Source of the DNA: an uncultured Mycoplasmatota bacterium
Lineage (GTDB): Bacteria > Bacillota_I > Bacilli_A > RF39 > UBA660
Assembly: GCA_947652325.1 (NCBI GenBank)
Contig: CANTCQ010000004.1
Span: forward strand, 22,224 to 86,223
DNA: 64,000 nt
Direction of reading: 5' to 3'
Shown: positions 9,507 to 17,161 of the stretch, in pieces
Position numbering within the stretch: the first letter of the stretch is position 1
Layout: every line of letters begins with the position of its first letter
The notes under the pieces: generated by a model
What the model saw: only the letters and a program-made list of their open reading frames with translations
Database searches by the model: none
What the model was told of the DNA's origin: nothing
Program-made: the position numbers and the translations under genes

Positions 9507-9713
9507 TTACTTTTCGGGTTCCTTTTTTCGTTTTAAGTAAAGAAGAAATACCGTTATAATAATATTGGTAATTATAAAAAACACAATTAAACGAAATAAT
9601 ACTACTTCTGTTGGAATATCTCCTAAATGGTACCAAGAAAATGTTTCGAAAGTTGCAAATGTAATCCCAAGGGAAATAATACAAATAACTATGCTTGTTA
9701 TTATTTTTTTCAT
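9507..9713 (-). CDS. Small membrane protein of unknown function
   Basis: A 68-residue protein beginning MKKIITSIVICIISLGITF. It has two hydrophobic membrane-spanning segments (about 5-22 and 38-60) joined by a short polar loop (SWYHLGDIPTEVV) and a basic, charged tail (KRKKEPEK). The N-in, C-in topology is inferred from the positive ends. A strong ribosome site, AGGGAGG, precedes the ATG, which supports a real gene. It lies upstream of mnmE in the same direction, but the mnmE promoter is separate. I do not recognise a family. Confidence 0.7.
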   Translation of the reverse strand: MKKIITSIVICIISLGITFATFETFSWYHLGDIPTEVVLFRLIVFFIITNIIITVFLLYLKRKKEPEK

Positions 9714-9854
9714 ATATGCCTCCCTGTAAGTAATACTATTGTAACATATTTCTTTTTTGGAAGTTGTTTTTATAAAATGACTTTACAAATTTATATTGTT
9801 CTTCATTTATTTATAGATTTTATTTTTATGATAAAATATTAATAGAAAAATGAT

Positions 9855-10198
9855 TTGAAAAAGATAAAAAATATAAAACCAAATGAATTAATATATAGAG
9901 AAGAATTTGTTAGGGTACCTGTTAATGAATGTTGTACAAAAGATGAATGTAAGAAAAATAATTTTAAATGTTGGAAGAGAGGTGGAAAAGTACTGTTTTT
10001 CTGCAACTGCAAAATAGAACTATAAATACGGAGGAAACATTTATTTTTATGCAATTTGATACTACAGATTTGGGAATTTGTGAAAATCATGTGTTTATAA
10101 AAGAATTCTTTATGCACCATTGGGATGAAAGGTTTGCTAATCAATTGCTTTTATATATTAAAAATTCTTATAAATGGACTTATTTCAATAGTTTTTAG
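9855..10198 (+). pseudogene. Probable frameshifted small cysteine-rich protein
   Basis: Two consecutive reading frames look like parts of one protein of about 110 residues. From a TTG near 9855 the first reads KKIKNIKPNELIYREEF and then a cysteine-rich stretch (NECCTKDECKK, FKCWKRGG, FFCNC) before a TAA at 10023. The second, open across the same place, continues NTEETFIFMQFDTTDLG to a TAG at 10196. The join would lie between about 9990 and 10020. No good ribosome site precedes the TTG, so the start is uncertain. I do not recognise the family. Two separate small genes, or no gene at all, remain possible. Confidence 0.45.
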
Positions 10199-10285
10199 TA
10201 ATATAGTACTTTTATAGAAGAGAGTAATAGAAAACAATGGATATTTCTTATGGATAAAATGGCTCCTCCATAGAAATTTTATTAT

Positions 10286-10316
10286 AAAAAAAAACTACAG
10301 GTTTAGTTATCTGTAG
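10286..10316 (-). terminator. Terminator of the rpmH-rnpA-yidC-jag operon
   Basis: On the minus strand a 6-bp stem (CTACAG, 10316-10311, with CTGTAG, 10300-10295) is followed by nine T residues. The jag stop codon (10305-10303) lies in the hairpin loop, so the upstream stem arm is coding sequence. Confidence 0.8.
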
Positions 10317-10917
10317 GTTTTATTATAACATGCCGATTTGGTTCTTCTCCTTCGCTGGTAGTCGTAACTCCTTTAAAATCTGTTAATACATTGTGAACAA
10401 TTCTTCTTTCAAAGGAATTCATATTTTCTAATGTTGCTTCTACTTTTGTAGCTCGTACTTCTCGAGCTGTTTTTTTAGCAAGAAATTCTAAGTTCTTTCT
10501 TCTTTTTTCTTTGTAGTTTTCTACATCAAGATTTAGGTTAATATAATAGTGATAGTCATTTAATATTTTTTGTTTGGTTAAAGTTTCTAATGCTTTTAAG
10601 GTTTGCCCATCTTTTCCAATTAAAATGGCATTGTTGTCAGCATACATTTTGATTTCTATTTTTTTCTCACGTACAGTGGATTCAAAATTAACTTCTAATC
10701 CTAAATTTATAATGACTTCTTTTAAATAATTTTTGATTTCTTCTACTAAATTGGTTAGGGTTGTAGCTGTAATTTTGACACTGGCTGCTTTAAATAAACC
10801 ACCTTTTTTTTCTTCTTCAATATGATAAATGATTTCTAATTCATTCGCATTTAAACTTTCTGTTGCTTTTCTTATGGCCTCTTCTTTGGTTTTTGCTTCT
10901 ATTATTACTTCTTTCAT
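10303..10917 (-). CDS. khpB: RNA-binding protein Jag/KhpB (EloR)
   Basis: KH-R3H RNA-binding protein that, with KhpA in other Bacillota, influences cell elongation and post-transcriptional control. Three parts are seen in order: a Jag-N domain (MKEVIIEAKTKEEAIRKA onward), a KH domain with the GxxG loop in LIGKDGQTLKALE, and a C-terminal R3H domain around FERRIVHNVLTDFKGVTTTSEGEEPNRH. I choose the ATG at 10917, with GAGG eight bases upstream, over the in-frame ATG at 10938, which would add residues absent from the family. It follows yidC with a short overlap of control regions, the usual yidC-jag arrangement. Length is 204 residues. Confidence 0.93.
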   Translation of the reverse strand: MKEVIIEAKTKEEAIRKATESLNANELEIIYHIEEEKKGGLFKAASVKITATTLTNLVEEIKNYLKEVIINLGLEVNFESTVREKKIEIKMYADNNAILIGKDGQTLKALETLTKQKILNDYHYYINLNLDVENYKEKRRKNLEFLAKKTAREVRATKVEATLENMNSFERRIVHNVLTDFKGVTTTSEGEEPNRHVIIKPTDN

Positions 10918-10927
10918 AATTAATTCC

Positions 10928-11875
10928 TCACTTCTCATTATCAGAATGCATTTTCTTTAAAATAAAATTTTGGATAACTACAAATCCATTGGTGACTATC
11001 CAATATAGAGCGATGGCAGTTGGTAAGCTAAAGGATGCAATGGAAATAAATACTATCATAAATTTTAATGTGAATTGCATTTGACGTTCCATTTCGCTAT
11101 TTCCGCCTTGATTTTGCATTGAATTCTTAAAGGACAAATAAGTAGTTACAATAATCAAAATAATTAGAAGTATATATATATATTCTCCTGAACTAATACC
11201 TACCCATGGTGTCATTCCAAGTTTCATTCCAAGCAAACTATCTTCAAAAATAGCTGGAACACGATTTATGGCTTGTAGGAAAGCAAAAAATAAAGGAAGC
11301 TGAATAAAAGCAAGTAAACAACCCGATACAGGATTTATTTTGTATTTTTTATAAATAAGCATGGTTTCTTGACTTTTCATCATCATTGAATCTGAGTCAG
11401 TACGCCCTGCATATTTTTTTTCGATTTTTTTAATTTCTGGTTGCGCTTTTTTCATATTTTCGGCTTGGTCCATACTTTTTTTAGAGAAGGGGAATAAGAT
11501 TAAACGAATTCCAAGCCCTATCAACATTACAGAAAATCCATAATTTTTAATAAAAATCCCTAATTTGAGTATTATCCATGCAAGTGGTTTTACAAATAAA
11601 GTTTCCCACAAACTATGATATTTTATATCTTTTGGTTTAAAACTTTCACAACTTGGTAAGTCTTCTAATTTAGTTTTTAATTGGTCATTGTGTTTATCGT
11701 AGAGTTCATATAATTCTTTTTCTGTTGGTTTACATAAAATATTGTTTTGTAAACTTTGGCCTGTTTTTTCATAAGTAATTATTTTTTTATCTTCTTTTAA
11801 GTAATTGGCATTTCCACACCCAGTCGTTAAAAATAATACTCCTAGTAATAAAACTACTGTTTTTTTTATTTTCAT
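10928..11875 (-). CDS. yidC: Membrane protein insertase YidC (Oxa1/SpoIIIJ type)
   Basis: Inserts and folds proteins in the cytoplasmic membrane, alone or with Sec. The 315-residue protein starts with a lipoprotein-type signal ending TTGC (lipidated Cys20 predicted). After an extracellular region of about 75 residues come five hydrophobic segments. The first conserved block, SVMLIGLGIRLILFPF, carries the buried arginine typical of the insertase groove. A cytoplasmic helical hairpin follows (KSMDQAENMKKAQPEIKKIEKKY). As in Bacillus SpoIIIJ, a role in forespore development is possible but is inference. Its ATG overlaps the end of rnpA by 4 bases. Confidence 0.95.
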   Translation of the reverse strand: MKIKKTVVLLLGVLFLTTGCGNANYLKEDKKIITYEKTGQSLQNNILCKPTEKELYELYDKHNDQLKTKLEDLPSCESFKPKDIKYHSLWETLFVKPLAWIILKLGIFIKNYGFSVMLIGLGIRLILFPFSKKSMDQAENMKKAQPEIKKIEKKYAGRTDSDSMMMKSQETMLIYKKYKINPVSGCLLAFIQLPLFFAFLQAINRVPAIFEDSLLGMKLGMTPWVGISSGEYIYILLIILIIVTTYLSFKNSMQNQGGNSEMERQMQFTLKFMIVFISIASFSLPTAIALYWIVTNGFVVIQNFILKKMHSDNEK

Positions 11876-12198
11876 TTTATCTCCTCTATTAATTGTATTA
11901 ATTCATTTCGCATTTCTTGAAATGAAATTTCTACACAATTTCTTTTTATCATTATAATATAATCATACGATTTTGGAAAGGTTTCTTTTCTTTCATCTAA
12001 AATAGTTCTCACTTGGCGTTTTAGTTTGTTTCTAACAACTGCATTTCCTAGTTTTTTACTTACGGCTATTCCAAATTTAGAAATTTGCTCTTTCTTTTTC
12101 CTTATATATATAACATAACTTTTATTTTTATGAAAGCTTGCGTGATGAATCATTTCACTAAAATCTTTTTTTGATTTTATAACTTCCTTTTTTTTCAC
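11872..12198 (-). CDS. rnpA: Ribonuclease P protein component RnpA
   Basis: Protein subunit of RNase P, which with the catalytic RNA removes the 5' leader of tRNA precursors. The 108-residue basic protein contains the family signature around GIAVSKKLGNAVVRNKLKRQVR, with the RNR-type motif as RNKLKRQ. The order rpmH-rnpA-yidC-jag is the classic origin-side operon. The start is ATG after AAGGAAGA. A hairpin with a T tract lies in front of it, after rpmH. Confidence 0.95.
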   Translation of the reverse strand: MKKKEVIKSKKDFSEMIHHASFHKNKSYVIYIRKKKEQISKFGIAVSKKLGNAVVRNKLKRQVRTILDERKETFPKSYDYIIMIKRNCVEISFQEMRNELIQLIEEIK

Positions 12199-12223
12199 AT
12201 TAAATCTTCCTTTTCCTTAAAGC

Positions 12224-12245
12224 AAAAAAACCACATAGCGTGGTT
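12224..12245 (-). terminator. Terminator or attenuator between rpmH and rnpA
   Basis: Minus-strand stem AACCAC/GTGGTT (12245-12240 with 12234-12229) with a 5-base loop, followed by seven T residues. It overlaps the last base of the rpmH stop. It probably reduces read-through, so that ribosomal protein L34 exceeds RnpA and YidC; that role is inferred. Confidence 0.7.
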
Positions 12246-12373
12246 TATTTTGTTATTAAGTTCTTACGACCTTTTTTTCTTCTATTCTTTAATATCTTGG
12301 TTTCCTTACGTGCAAAAAATCCATGTTTTTTTGCTTTTTTTCTCTTATTTGGTTGATAAGTTCCTATTTTCAT
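12245..12373 (-). CDS. rpmH: 50S ribosomal protein L34
   Basis: A 42-residue, strongly basic protein: MKIGTYQPNKRKKAKKHG, then FFARKETKI, then NRRKKGRKNLITK. The TYQPNKRKxxKxHGFxAR core and the RRRKGRK-like tail are the L34 signature. An ideal ribosome site, AAAAGGAGGAA, precedes the ATG at 12373. It is the first gene of the minus-strand operon leaving oriC and has its own sigma-A promoter. Confidence 0.96.
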   Translation of the reverse strand: MKIGTYQPNKRKKAKKHGFFARKETKILKNRRKKGRKNLITK

Positions 12374-12405
12374 AATTTCTTCCTCCTTTTAAATAAAGTC
12401 TCTTT

Positions 12406-12435
12406 ATTATATTATTAGGGAATTAAAAAAGTCAA
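12406..12435 (-). promoter_or_regulatory. Sigma-A promoter of rpmH
   Basis: Minus-strand TTGACT (12435-12430) and TATAAT (12411-12406), separated by 18 bases. Transcription would start near 12400, about 27 bases before the rpmH ATG. Confidence 0.8.
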
Positions 12436-12469
12436 GAATTATCCTCATCTTTAGCTTGGGAAATAATTT

Positions 12470-12660
12470 TGTGGATAATATTTCTTTAAAAATCAATCGG
12501 GAAATAATTTATAAACATTATAAACTGTTTTGTGGATAATTCTTTTCCACTTGTTTATAAAAAGAAATAAAAATTTGTGGATATTGTTGATAAATGTCAA
12601 AAATTCTTTTATTATAAGAGAAATTCTTGTGGATAATTTGTTTATAATAAAGTGGATTTT
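12470..12660. other. oriC: Origin of replication, incA-like part: DnaA boxes and AT-rich segment
   Basis: The rpmH-dnaA gap holds perfect DnaA boxes (TGTGGATAA, the reverse of TTATCCACA) at 12470-12478, 12531-12539 and 12628-12636. A one-mismatch box (TGTGGATAT) lies at 12576-12584. Sequence around and after these is almost pure A and T, suitable for unwinding. The rest of the gap holds the two divergent promoters, rpmH on the left and dnaA on the right. Confidence 0.88.
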
Positions 12661-12669
12661 AGATTACGC

Positions 12670-12698
12670 TTTTCAATTTTAGATAACTGAGATAAAAT
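12670..12698 (+). promoter_or_regulatory. Probable dnaA promoter
   Basis: TTTTCA (12670-12675) and TAAAAT (12693-12698), separated by 17 bases. The site lies just downstream of the last strong DnaA box, consistent with autoregulation. Confidence 0.5.
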
Positions 12699-12736
12699 GA
12701 AGTTGTCTAAAGGTAGCAAGGTGGGTGAGGAATTTG

Positions 12737-14086
12737 TTGGTTGAAGAACTTTGGCAGAATTTTTTAAATACTATAAAAAACGAAATTAATTCTGCCTCCT
12801 TTAATGCTTGGTTTAATGATTTAAAATTATTAAACGTGGATAATGAATCGATAACGATACAAGTTCCTATGGAAATCCACAAAAAAATATTGGGAGATAA
12901 TTATTATTCTTTAATTGAAGATATATTATTTAAACTTTCTGGTATTAACTACGATATTCGTTTTATTTTAGAAGATGAATTAAAATCCACAGTAGAAACA
13001 ACTAGGATTGAAATTCAAAAAGTACAAGAACAAACATTTTGGGAAACCAATTTAAATCAAGATTTAAATTTTGATAACTTTATAGTAGGAGATACAAATC
13101 GACTCGCGAAAGTCGCTGGTATGGCTGTTGCAGAACAACCTGGAAAAATTCACAATCCTTTATTTATTTATGGAAAGAGTGGGCTTGGAAAAACTCATTT
13201 AATGCATGCGATTGGAAACTTTATTACAGAACATAGTAATAAAAAAGTGTTATATACCACTTGTGATATGTTTATGACAGATTATATTGAAATTGCTAAT
13301 ATGGAAAAAGGCCAGAGTGCTTTGGATTCCTCAAATCATTTTAAAGAAAAATATCGAAATGTAGATGTATTAATCATAGATGATATTCAATATTTAGTAG
13401 GTGCGGAGAAAACCCAACAAGAATTTTTCCACACTTTCAACAGTTTGCATCGTTCAAATAAACAAATTATTATTAGTTCAGATAGAAGTCCAGATGATTT
13501 AAAAATATTAGAAGAAAGACTTCGAAGCCGATTTATGTGGGGATTACCTGTGGATATTTATCCTCCTGATTTTGACCTTCGATGTCGTATTATTAAACAA
13601 AAAATCAAAGGAACAAGCATTGCGGATAAGTTAGATGAAAATGTTATTGAATTCATTGCAAATAGTTGTCAAAATGATGTAAGATTTTTAGAAGGAACTT
13701 TGAATCGATTAATGGCTTATACAGCAATGATAGTTCCTGAGAAAATTGATTTAGAATTTGCTAATGAAGCTTTAAAAGATTTTATAAATGTGAATATATA
13801 TTCAGAAAATTCAATTAGTGGCATTCAAAAAGCGGTGGCAGATTTTTATAAAATCACTGTGGAAGATTTAAAAGGAAAAAAAAGAGGAGCGAATATTGCT
13901 TATCCACGACAAATTGCGATGTACCTTTCTAGAATGCTTACAGAGGAAACTTTTCCCCGCATTGGACTTGAGTTTGGTGGAAGAGACCATTCCACTGTTA
14001 TCTATGCTTGTGATAAGATAGATTCTGATATTAAATCCAATAAAAAATTAGAATATGAAATCAATGAAATTAAGAATAAAATATAG
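12737..14086 (+). CDS. dnaA: Chromosomal replication initiator DnaA
   Basis: Binds DnaA boxes, forms an ATP-dependent helix on oriC and opens the duplex. In order: an N-terminal helicase-interaction domain (LWQNFLNTIKNEI), a short linker, an AAA+ domain with Walker A GKSGLGKT (146-153) and Walker B VLIIDDIQY, and a C-terminal box-binding domain with the signature GGRDHSTVIYACDKI. I start it at the TTG at 12737, six bases after GTGAGG. GTG at 12725 overlaps that ribosome site and would add four residues. At 449 residues it is a normal length. DnaA boxes flank it on both sides. Confidence 0.97.
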   Translation: MVEELWQNFLNTIKNEINSASFNAWFNDLKLLNVDNESITIQVPMEIHKKILGDNYYSLIEDILFKLSGINYDIRFILEDELKSTVETTRIEIQKVQEQTFWETNLNQDLNFDNFIVGDTNRLAKVAGMAVAEQPGKIHNPLFIYGKSGLGKTHLMHAIGNFITEHSNKKVLYTTCDMFMTDYIEIANMEKGQSALDSSNHFKEKYRNVDVLIIDDIQYLVGAEKTQQEFFHTFNSLHRSNKQIIISSDRSPDDLKILEERLRSRFMWGLPVDIYPPDFDLRCRIIKQKIKGTSIADKLDENVIEFIANSCQNDVRFLEGTLNRLMAYTAMIVPEKIDLEFANEALKDFINVNIYSENSISGIQKAVADFYKITVEDLKGKKRGANIAYPRQIAMYLSRMLTEETFPRIGLEFGGRDHSTVIYACDKIDSDIKSNKKLEYEINEIKNKI

Positions 14087-14089
14087 GAG

Positions 14090-14199
14090 TGTGGATAAGT
14101 AATGATATGAATCACAATATTATCCACAAAAAATTTGGATAAAAATAGAGGAAAATAGGAATAAATAAGAGTTATCCACTTTTTCCACTCTATTATAAT
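14090..14199 (+). promoter_or_regulatory. DnaA-box cluster and promoter between dnaA and dnaN
   Basis: Perfect boxes lie at 14090-14098 (TGTGGATAA) and 14120-14128 (TTATCCACA). Near-matches lie at 14134-14142 (TTTGGATAA) and 14172-14180 (TTATCCACT). The last one overlaps the -35 position of a promoter whose TATAAT is at 14194-14199, upstream of dnaN. The origin is therefore bipartite around dnaA, and DnaA could repress or tune dnaN. Confidence 0.8.
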
Positions 14200-14232
14200 A
14201 AAAATAAGTAAAAATGAAAGAAGGAAGAAAAA

Positions 14233-15351
14233 ATGAAATTTACAATTGATAAAAGTATTTTATTAGAAAATTTAAATAATGTAATAAAAGGGGTTTCTAC
14301 TAAAAATATAATTCCTGTTTTAAATGGGATAAAATTTGATTTAACAAATGAAGGATTGTCTTTAACAGCAAGTGATAGTGAACTTACTATTAATGCTTTT
14401 ATTGAAGCGAAAGAAATAAAAAATATTGAAAATGTTGGAACGATAGTTATTCAAAGTAAGTTTATTTTGGATATTATAAGAAAGTTACCAAGTGATGTTA
14501 TTAACTTTGAAGTTATTGATAGATTAAAAATACGTATCTATACAGAAAATGCGCAATATAATTTAAATTGTTTAGATGCTAGTGATTATCCAAATATGAG
14601 GATGGAGGAACATAAAGACCCAATTTTATTAAATGGAGAAGTTTTAAAGTCTTTAATTAATCAAACAGTATTTGCAATTTCTTCTCAAGAGTTAAGACCA
14701 CTTCTTACAGGAATTAATATTACGATAATAGGAGATTTACTTGTTTTTTTAGCAACAGACTCCTATCGTTTGGCAAAAAAAGAAATAAAGCTTGCTAATT
14801 CAGTGGAAACAGATGTTAATATTGTGATTCCAGGAAAAAATATTATAGAATTAGAAAAAATTATAGTGGATGATGAAGATGTTGAAATGCATATTTTTAA
14901 TAATAAAGTATTATTTAAATATAAGAATTTAAAATTTCAAACGAATTTGTTATCGGGAACGTATCCGAATACAGCCAACTTAATTCCAACAGAATTTGGT
15001 ATTATTGTAAAACTAAATAAGGATGATTATGTTGCTAGTGTTGATAGAGCAGCTCTTCTTACCCAAGGCAAAGATAAAAATATAATTAAAATGAAAATTG
15101 AGAATAAGGAAATGGTTATCAATTCTTATGCTTCTGAAATTGGAAAAGTGGAAGAAAAATTAAATGTTGATACAGATGCATCAGCAAGTATTGATATTTC
15201 TTTTAGTTCGCGGTATATGTTAGATGCTTTGAAAACTATTAAAGAAGAAGAAATATTACTTTTACTTACAGATGATGTCAAACCAATTGTTATAAAATCT
15301 GTAACTGATGAATCATTAATTCAGCTTATATTACCTATTAAAACTTACTAA
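14233..15351 (+). CDS. dnaN: DNA polymerase III beta sliding clamp
   Basis: Ring-shaped processivity clamp for the replicative polymerase. The 372-residue protein has three clamp domains: MKFTIDKSILLENLNNVIKGVSTKNIIPVLNGI at the start (first domain), the FAISSQELRPLLTGINI segment opening the second, and a C-terminus ending LIQLILPIKTY in place of the usual VMPMR-like tail. The start is ATG after GAAGGAAG. It follows dnaA by 146 bases. A strong terminator overlaps its stop codon, so it is not co-transcribed with the next gene by default. Confidence 0.96.
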   Translation: MKFTIDKSILLENLNNVIKGVSTKNIIPVLNGIKFDLTNEGLSLTASDSELTINAFIEAKEIKNIENVGTIVIQSKFILDIIRKLPSDVINFEVIDRLKIRIYTENAQYNLNCLDASDYPNMRMEEHKDPILLNGEVLKSLINQTVFAISSQELRPLLTGINITIIGDLLVFLATDSYRLAKKEIKLANSVETDVNIVIPGKNIIELEKIIVDDEDVEMHIFNNKVLFKYKNLKFQTNLLSGTYPNTANLIPTEFGIIVKLNKDDYVASVDRAALLTQGKDKNIIKMKIENKEMVINSYASEIGKVEEKLNVDTDASASIDISFSSRYMLDALKTIKEEEILLLLTDDVKPIVIKSVTDESLIQLILPIKTY

Positions 15352-15373
15352 AAAGTGTTAGTAAGTTTTTTTT
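15340..15373 (+). terminator. Terminator of dnaN
   Basis: A 12-bp perfect stem (15340-15351 with 15358-15369) around a 6-base loop (AAAGTG), running into a T tract. The dnaN stop codon lies inside the left arm. Confidence 0.88.
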
Positions 15374-15438
15374 CGACAAATTTTTCTTGTTGATTTTGTT
15401 AGGGTAGGAGCCAATTTATAGGTGAGGAGGTGATATTG

Positions 15439-15912
15439 ATGGAGAATTATGAAATAAATGATAAAACGGTTGCACTTTATGCGATGAGGGACAAAACAAG
15501 AGTGTATGAAGAAGATAAAAATTTTATTGTGGAAAAGTCTGCCAGTGCTATCATGGAAGAAAGTTGTTCTTATTTTGGAAGTTCTTTATCAGGAAGAAAA
15601 AAAGGAACAGAGCGTTTAATAGGTGTTTCTTATAAAGCTCCTATTATTGTAGAAGAAAGCCAAGAAATAATCTTTTTTCCTACCTCTTCCCCTCGAATGG
15701 ATAATTGTTCTTGGTTAAGAAGTAGTATGATAGAAGGATATTATTATCGAAATAATCAATTAATTGTTGAATTTAAAAATGGAGATAAAATACCACTTGA
15801 TGTTTCTTATGGCGTTATTGATAATCAAATTTTAAGAGCTACTCGTTTAGAAGCAGTATTACGATATCGCAAACAAGATAAAGTTCGAAAGAATTGGCAA
15901 GAAAATAGATAA
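15439..15912 (+). CDS. comK: ComK-family competence transcription factor homologue
   Basis: ComK is the master activator of DNA-uptake genes in Bacillus and binds AT-box DNA. This 157-residue protein carries the family core: CSYFGSSLSGRKKGT, then SYKAPIIVEESQEIIFFPT, then a tryptophan segment (CSWLR) and a C-terminal FKNGDKIPLDVSYGVIDNQ block. The tail beyond about residue 150 is shorter than in Bacillus ComK (about 190), which lacks the degradation-signal region known there. GAGGAGG lies 8 bases before the ATG at 15439. The position between dnaN and recF, where Bacillus has the S4-domain gene yaaA, is unusual. Whether the cell is competent cannot be judged from this window. Confidence 0.85.
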   Translation: MENYEINDKTVALYAMRDKTRVYEEDKNFIVEKSASAIMEESCSYFGSSLSGRKKGTERLIGVSYKAPIIVEESQEIIFFPTSSPRMDNCSWLRSSMIEGYYYRNNQLIVEFKNGDKIPLDVSYGVIDNQILRATRLEAVLRYRKQDKVRKNWQENR

Positions 15913-15997
15913 ACCTTTTTTCTTGTTCTATTTTTCCTAATTTACAAAAAAGTGATTTATTTTTGTAAAATCCGTTTAATAATAGTCTTTTTTGTGT

Positions 15998-16036
15998 TAT
16001 AATTTTAATAGGTATAGGAGTACATAAATACCTATT
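15998..16036 (+). promoter_or_regulatory. recF-gyrBA promoter with an inverted repeat in the leader
   Basis: An extended -10 (TGTTATAAT; TATAAT at 15998-16003) with a weak -35. Just downstream, a perfect 9-bp inverted repeat (AATAGGTAT, 16007-16015; ATACCTATT, 16028-16036) brackets 12 bases. It falls at or just after the start of transcription and could be an operator or a 5' hairpin. Confidence 0.55.
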
Positions 16037-16068
16037 ATTTTAATATATGGGCGTAAAAGAGGCAAAAT

Positions 16069-17160
16069 ATGCAAATACTGGAATTGAAATTACTGAATTT
16101 TAGAAATTATGAACGAGTGACTCTTTCTTTTGATTCTCATTTGAACATTATTTATGGTCCAAACGGAAGTGGGAAAACAAATTTAGTGGAAGCTATCTAT
16201 GTTTTGGCTCTTACACGTACTTTTAAACAAGTAAGTGATAAGGTGTTAATTCGAAAAGATACGAATTTAACGAAAATAGAAGGTCGATTGAAAGGGGATT
16301 ATGAGAAGTCTTATAAAGTTATACTTACACCAGAGGGTAAAAAAGTAAAAATTGATTCTAATAAAATAACCAAAATTAGTGAGTATATTTCTAAAATTAA
16401 CGTAGTTTTATTTCACCCAAATGATTTAAAAATGATTAAAGATACGCCGAGTATAAGAAGAAAATATTTAAATATAGCTATTTCACAACAGAATATTGAA
16501 TATTTAAAAAATCTAACTTATTATAATAAATTGATAAAAATTCGAAATTCTTATTTGAAAAAAATGTATATAAATGGACAAGCATTGGAATCTTATTTGG
16601 ATGTTGTTACTGAAAAGTTAGTGGAAAATGGCATTAAAATTTATCAAAGTAGAAATGAATATATTACGCTTTTAAATGAGTATATTGTTCCTATTTATAA
16701 AAGCATTGCTCTTAATGGAACTTTACAAATTCAGTATAGGAGTGATTTTGCTCATAAAAATAAGAAAGAATTACTTGCTATTTATAAAAAAAATTTGGCG
16801 CGTGATTTAGCATTTGGAAAAACAAATTTTGGAATCCATCATGATGATTTTATTTTTACATTGGATGGAATGGATTTAAAGGAATATGGTTCAGAAGGAC
16901 AACAGAAGAATGCTGTTATTTCTTGGAAATTTAGTGAAATGTCTATATTTAAATCGAAAAAAAATGTGACTCCAATACTTATATTAGATGATTTGCTTAG
17001 TGAACTTGATAAAGAAAAATTGAAAAATATTTTGTCGTTTATTGATGATAAGGTCCAAACTTTTATTACTACAACAGAAATTGAAAAAGTTGAATCTTTA
17101 TTAAGAGACAAAAAATGTAAAAAAATCAAAATTGTGAATGGAAAACTAGAGGAGGTTTAA
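16069..17160 (+). CDS. recF: DNA repair and replication protein RecF
   Basis: SMC-like ATPase that helps load RecA onto gapped DNA with RecO and RecR. The 363-residue protein begins [15 protein letters not shown] and has Walker [10 protein letters not shown] near residue 30. A C-terminal signature segment ([16 protein letters not shown]) leads into Walker B ([12 protein letters not shown]). The start is ATG after AAGAGGC. It ends one base before the gyrB ATG, whose ribosome site AGGAGG lies in the recF tail, so recF, gyrB and gyrA form one operon. Confidence 0.95.
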   Translation: MQILELKLLNFRNYERVTLSFDSHLNIIYGPNGSGKTNLVEAIYVLALTRTFKQVSDKVLIRKDTNLTKIEGRLKGDYEKSYKVILTPEGKKVKIDSNKITKISEYISKINVVLFHPNDLKMIKDTPSIRRKYLNIAISQQNIEYLKNLTYYNKLIKIRNSYLKKMYINGQALESYLDVVTEKLVENGIKIYQSRNEYITLLNEYIVPIYKSIALNGTLQIQYRSDFAHKNKKELLAIYKKNLARDLAFGKTNFGIHHDDFIFTLDGMDLKEYGSEGQQKNAVISWKFSEMSIFKSKKNVTPILILDDLLSELDKEKLKNILSFIDDKVQTFITTTEIEKVESLLRDKKCKKIKIVNGKLEEV

Positions 17161-17161
17161 A

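Noticed and set aside
9839..10144. Minus-strand frame opposite the broken cysteine-rich gene
   Set aside because: No ribosome site, F- and S-rich composition of a shadow; the plus-strand frames look more protein-like.
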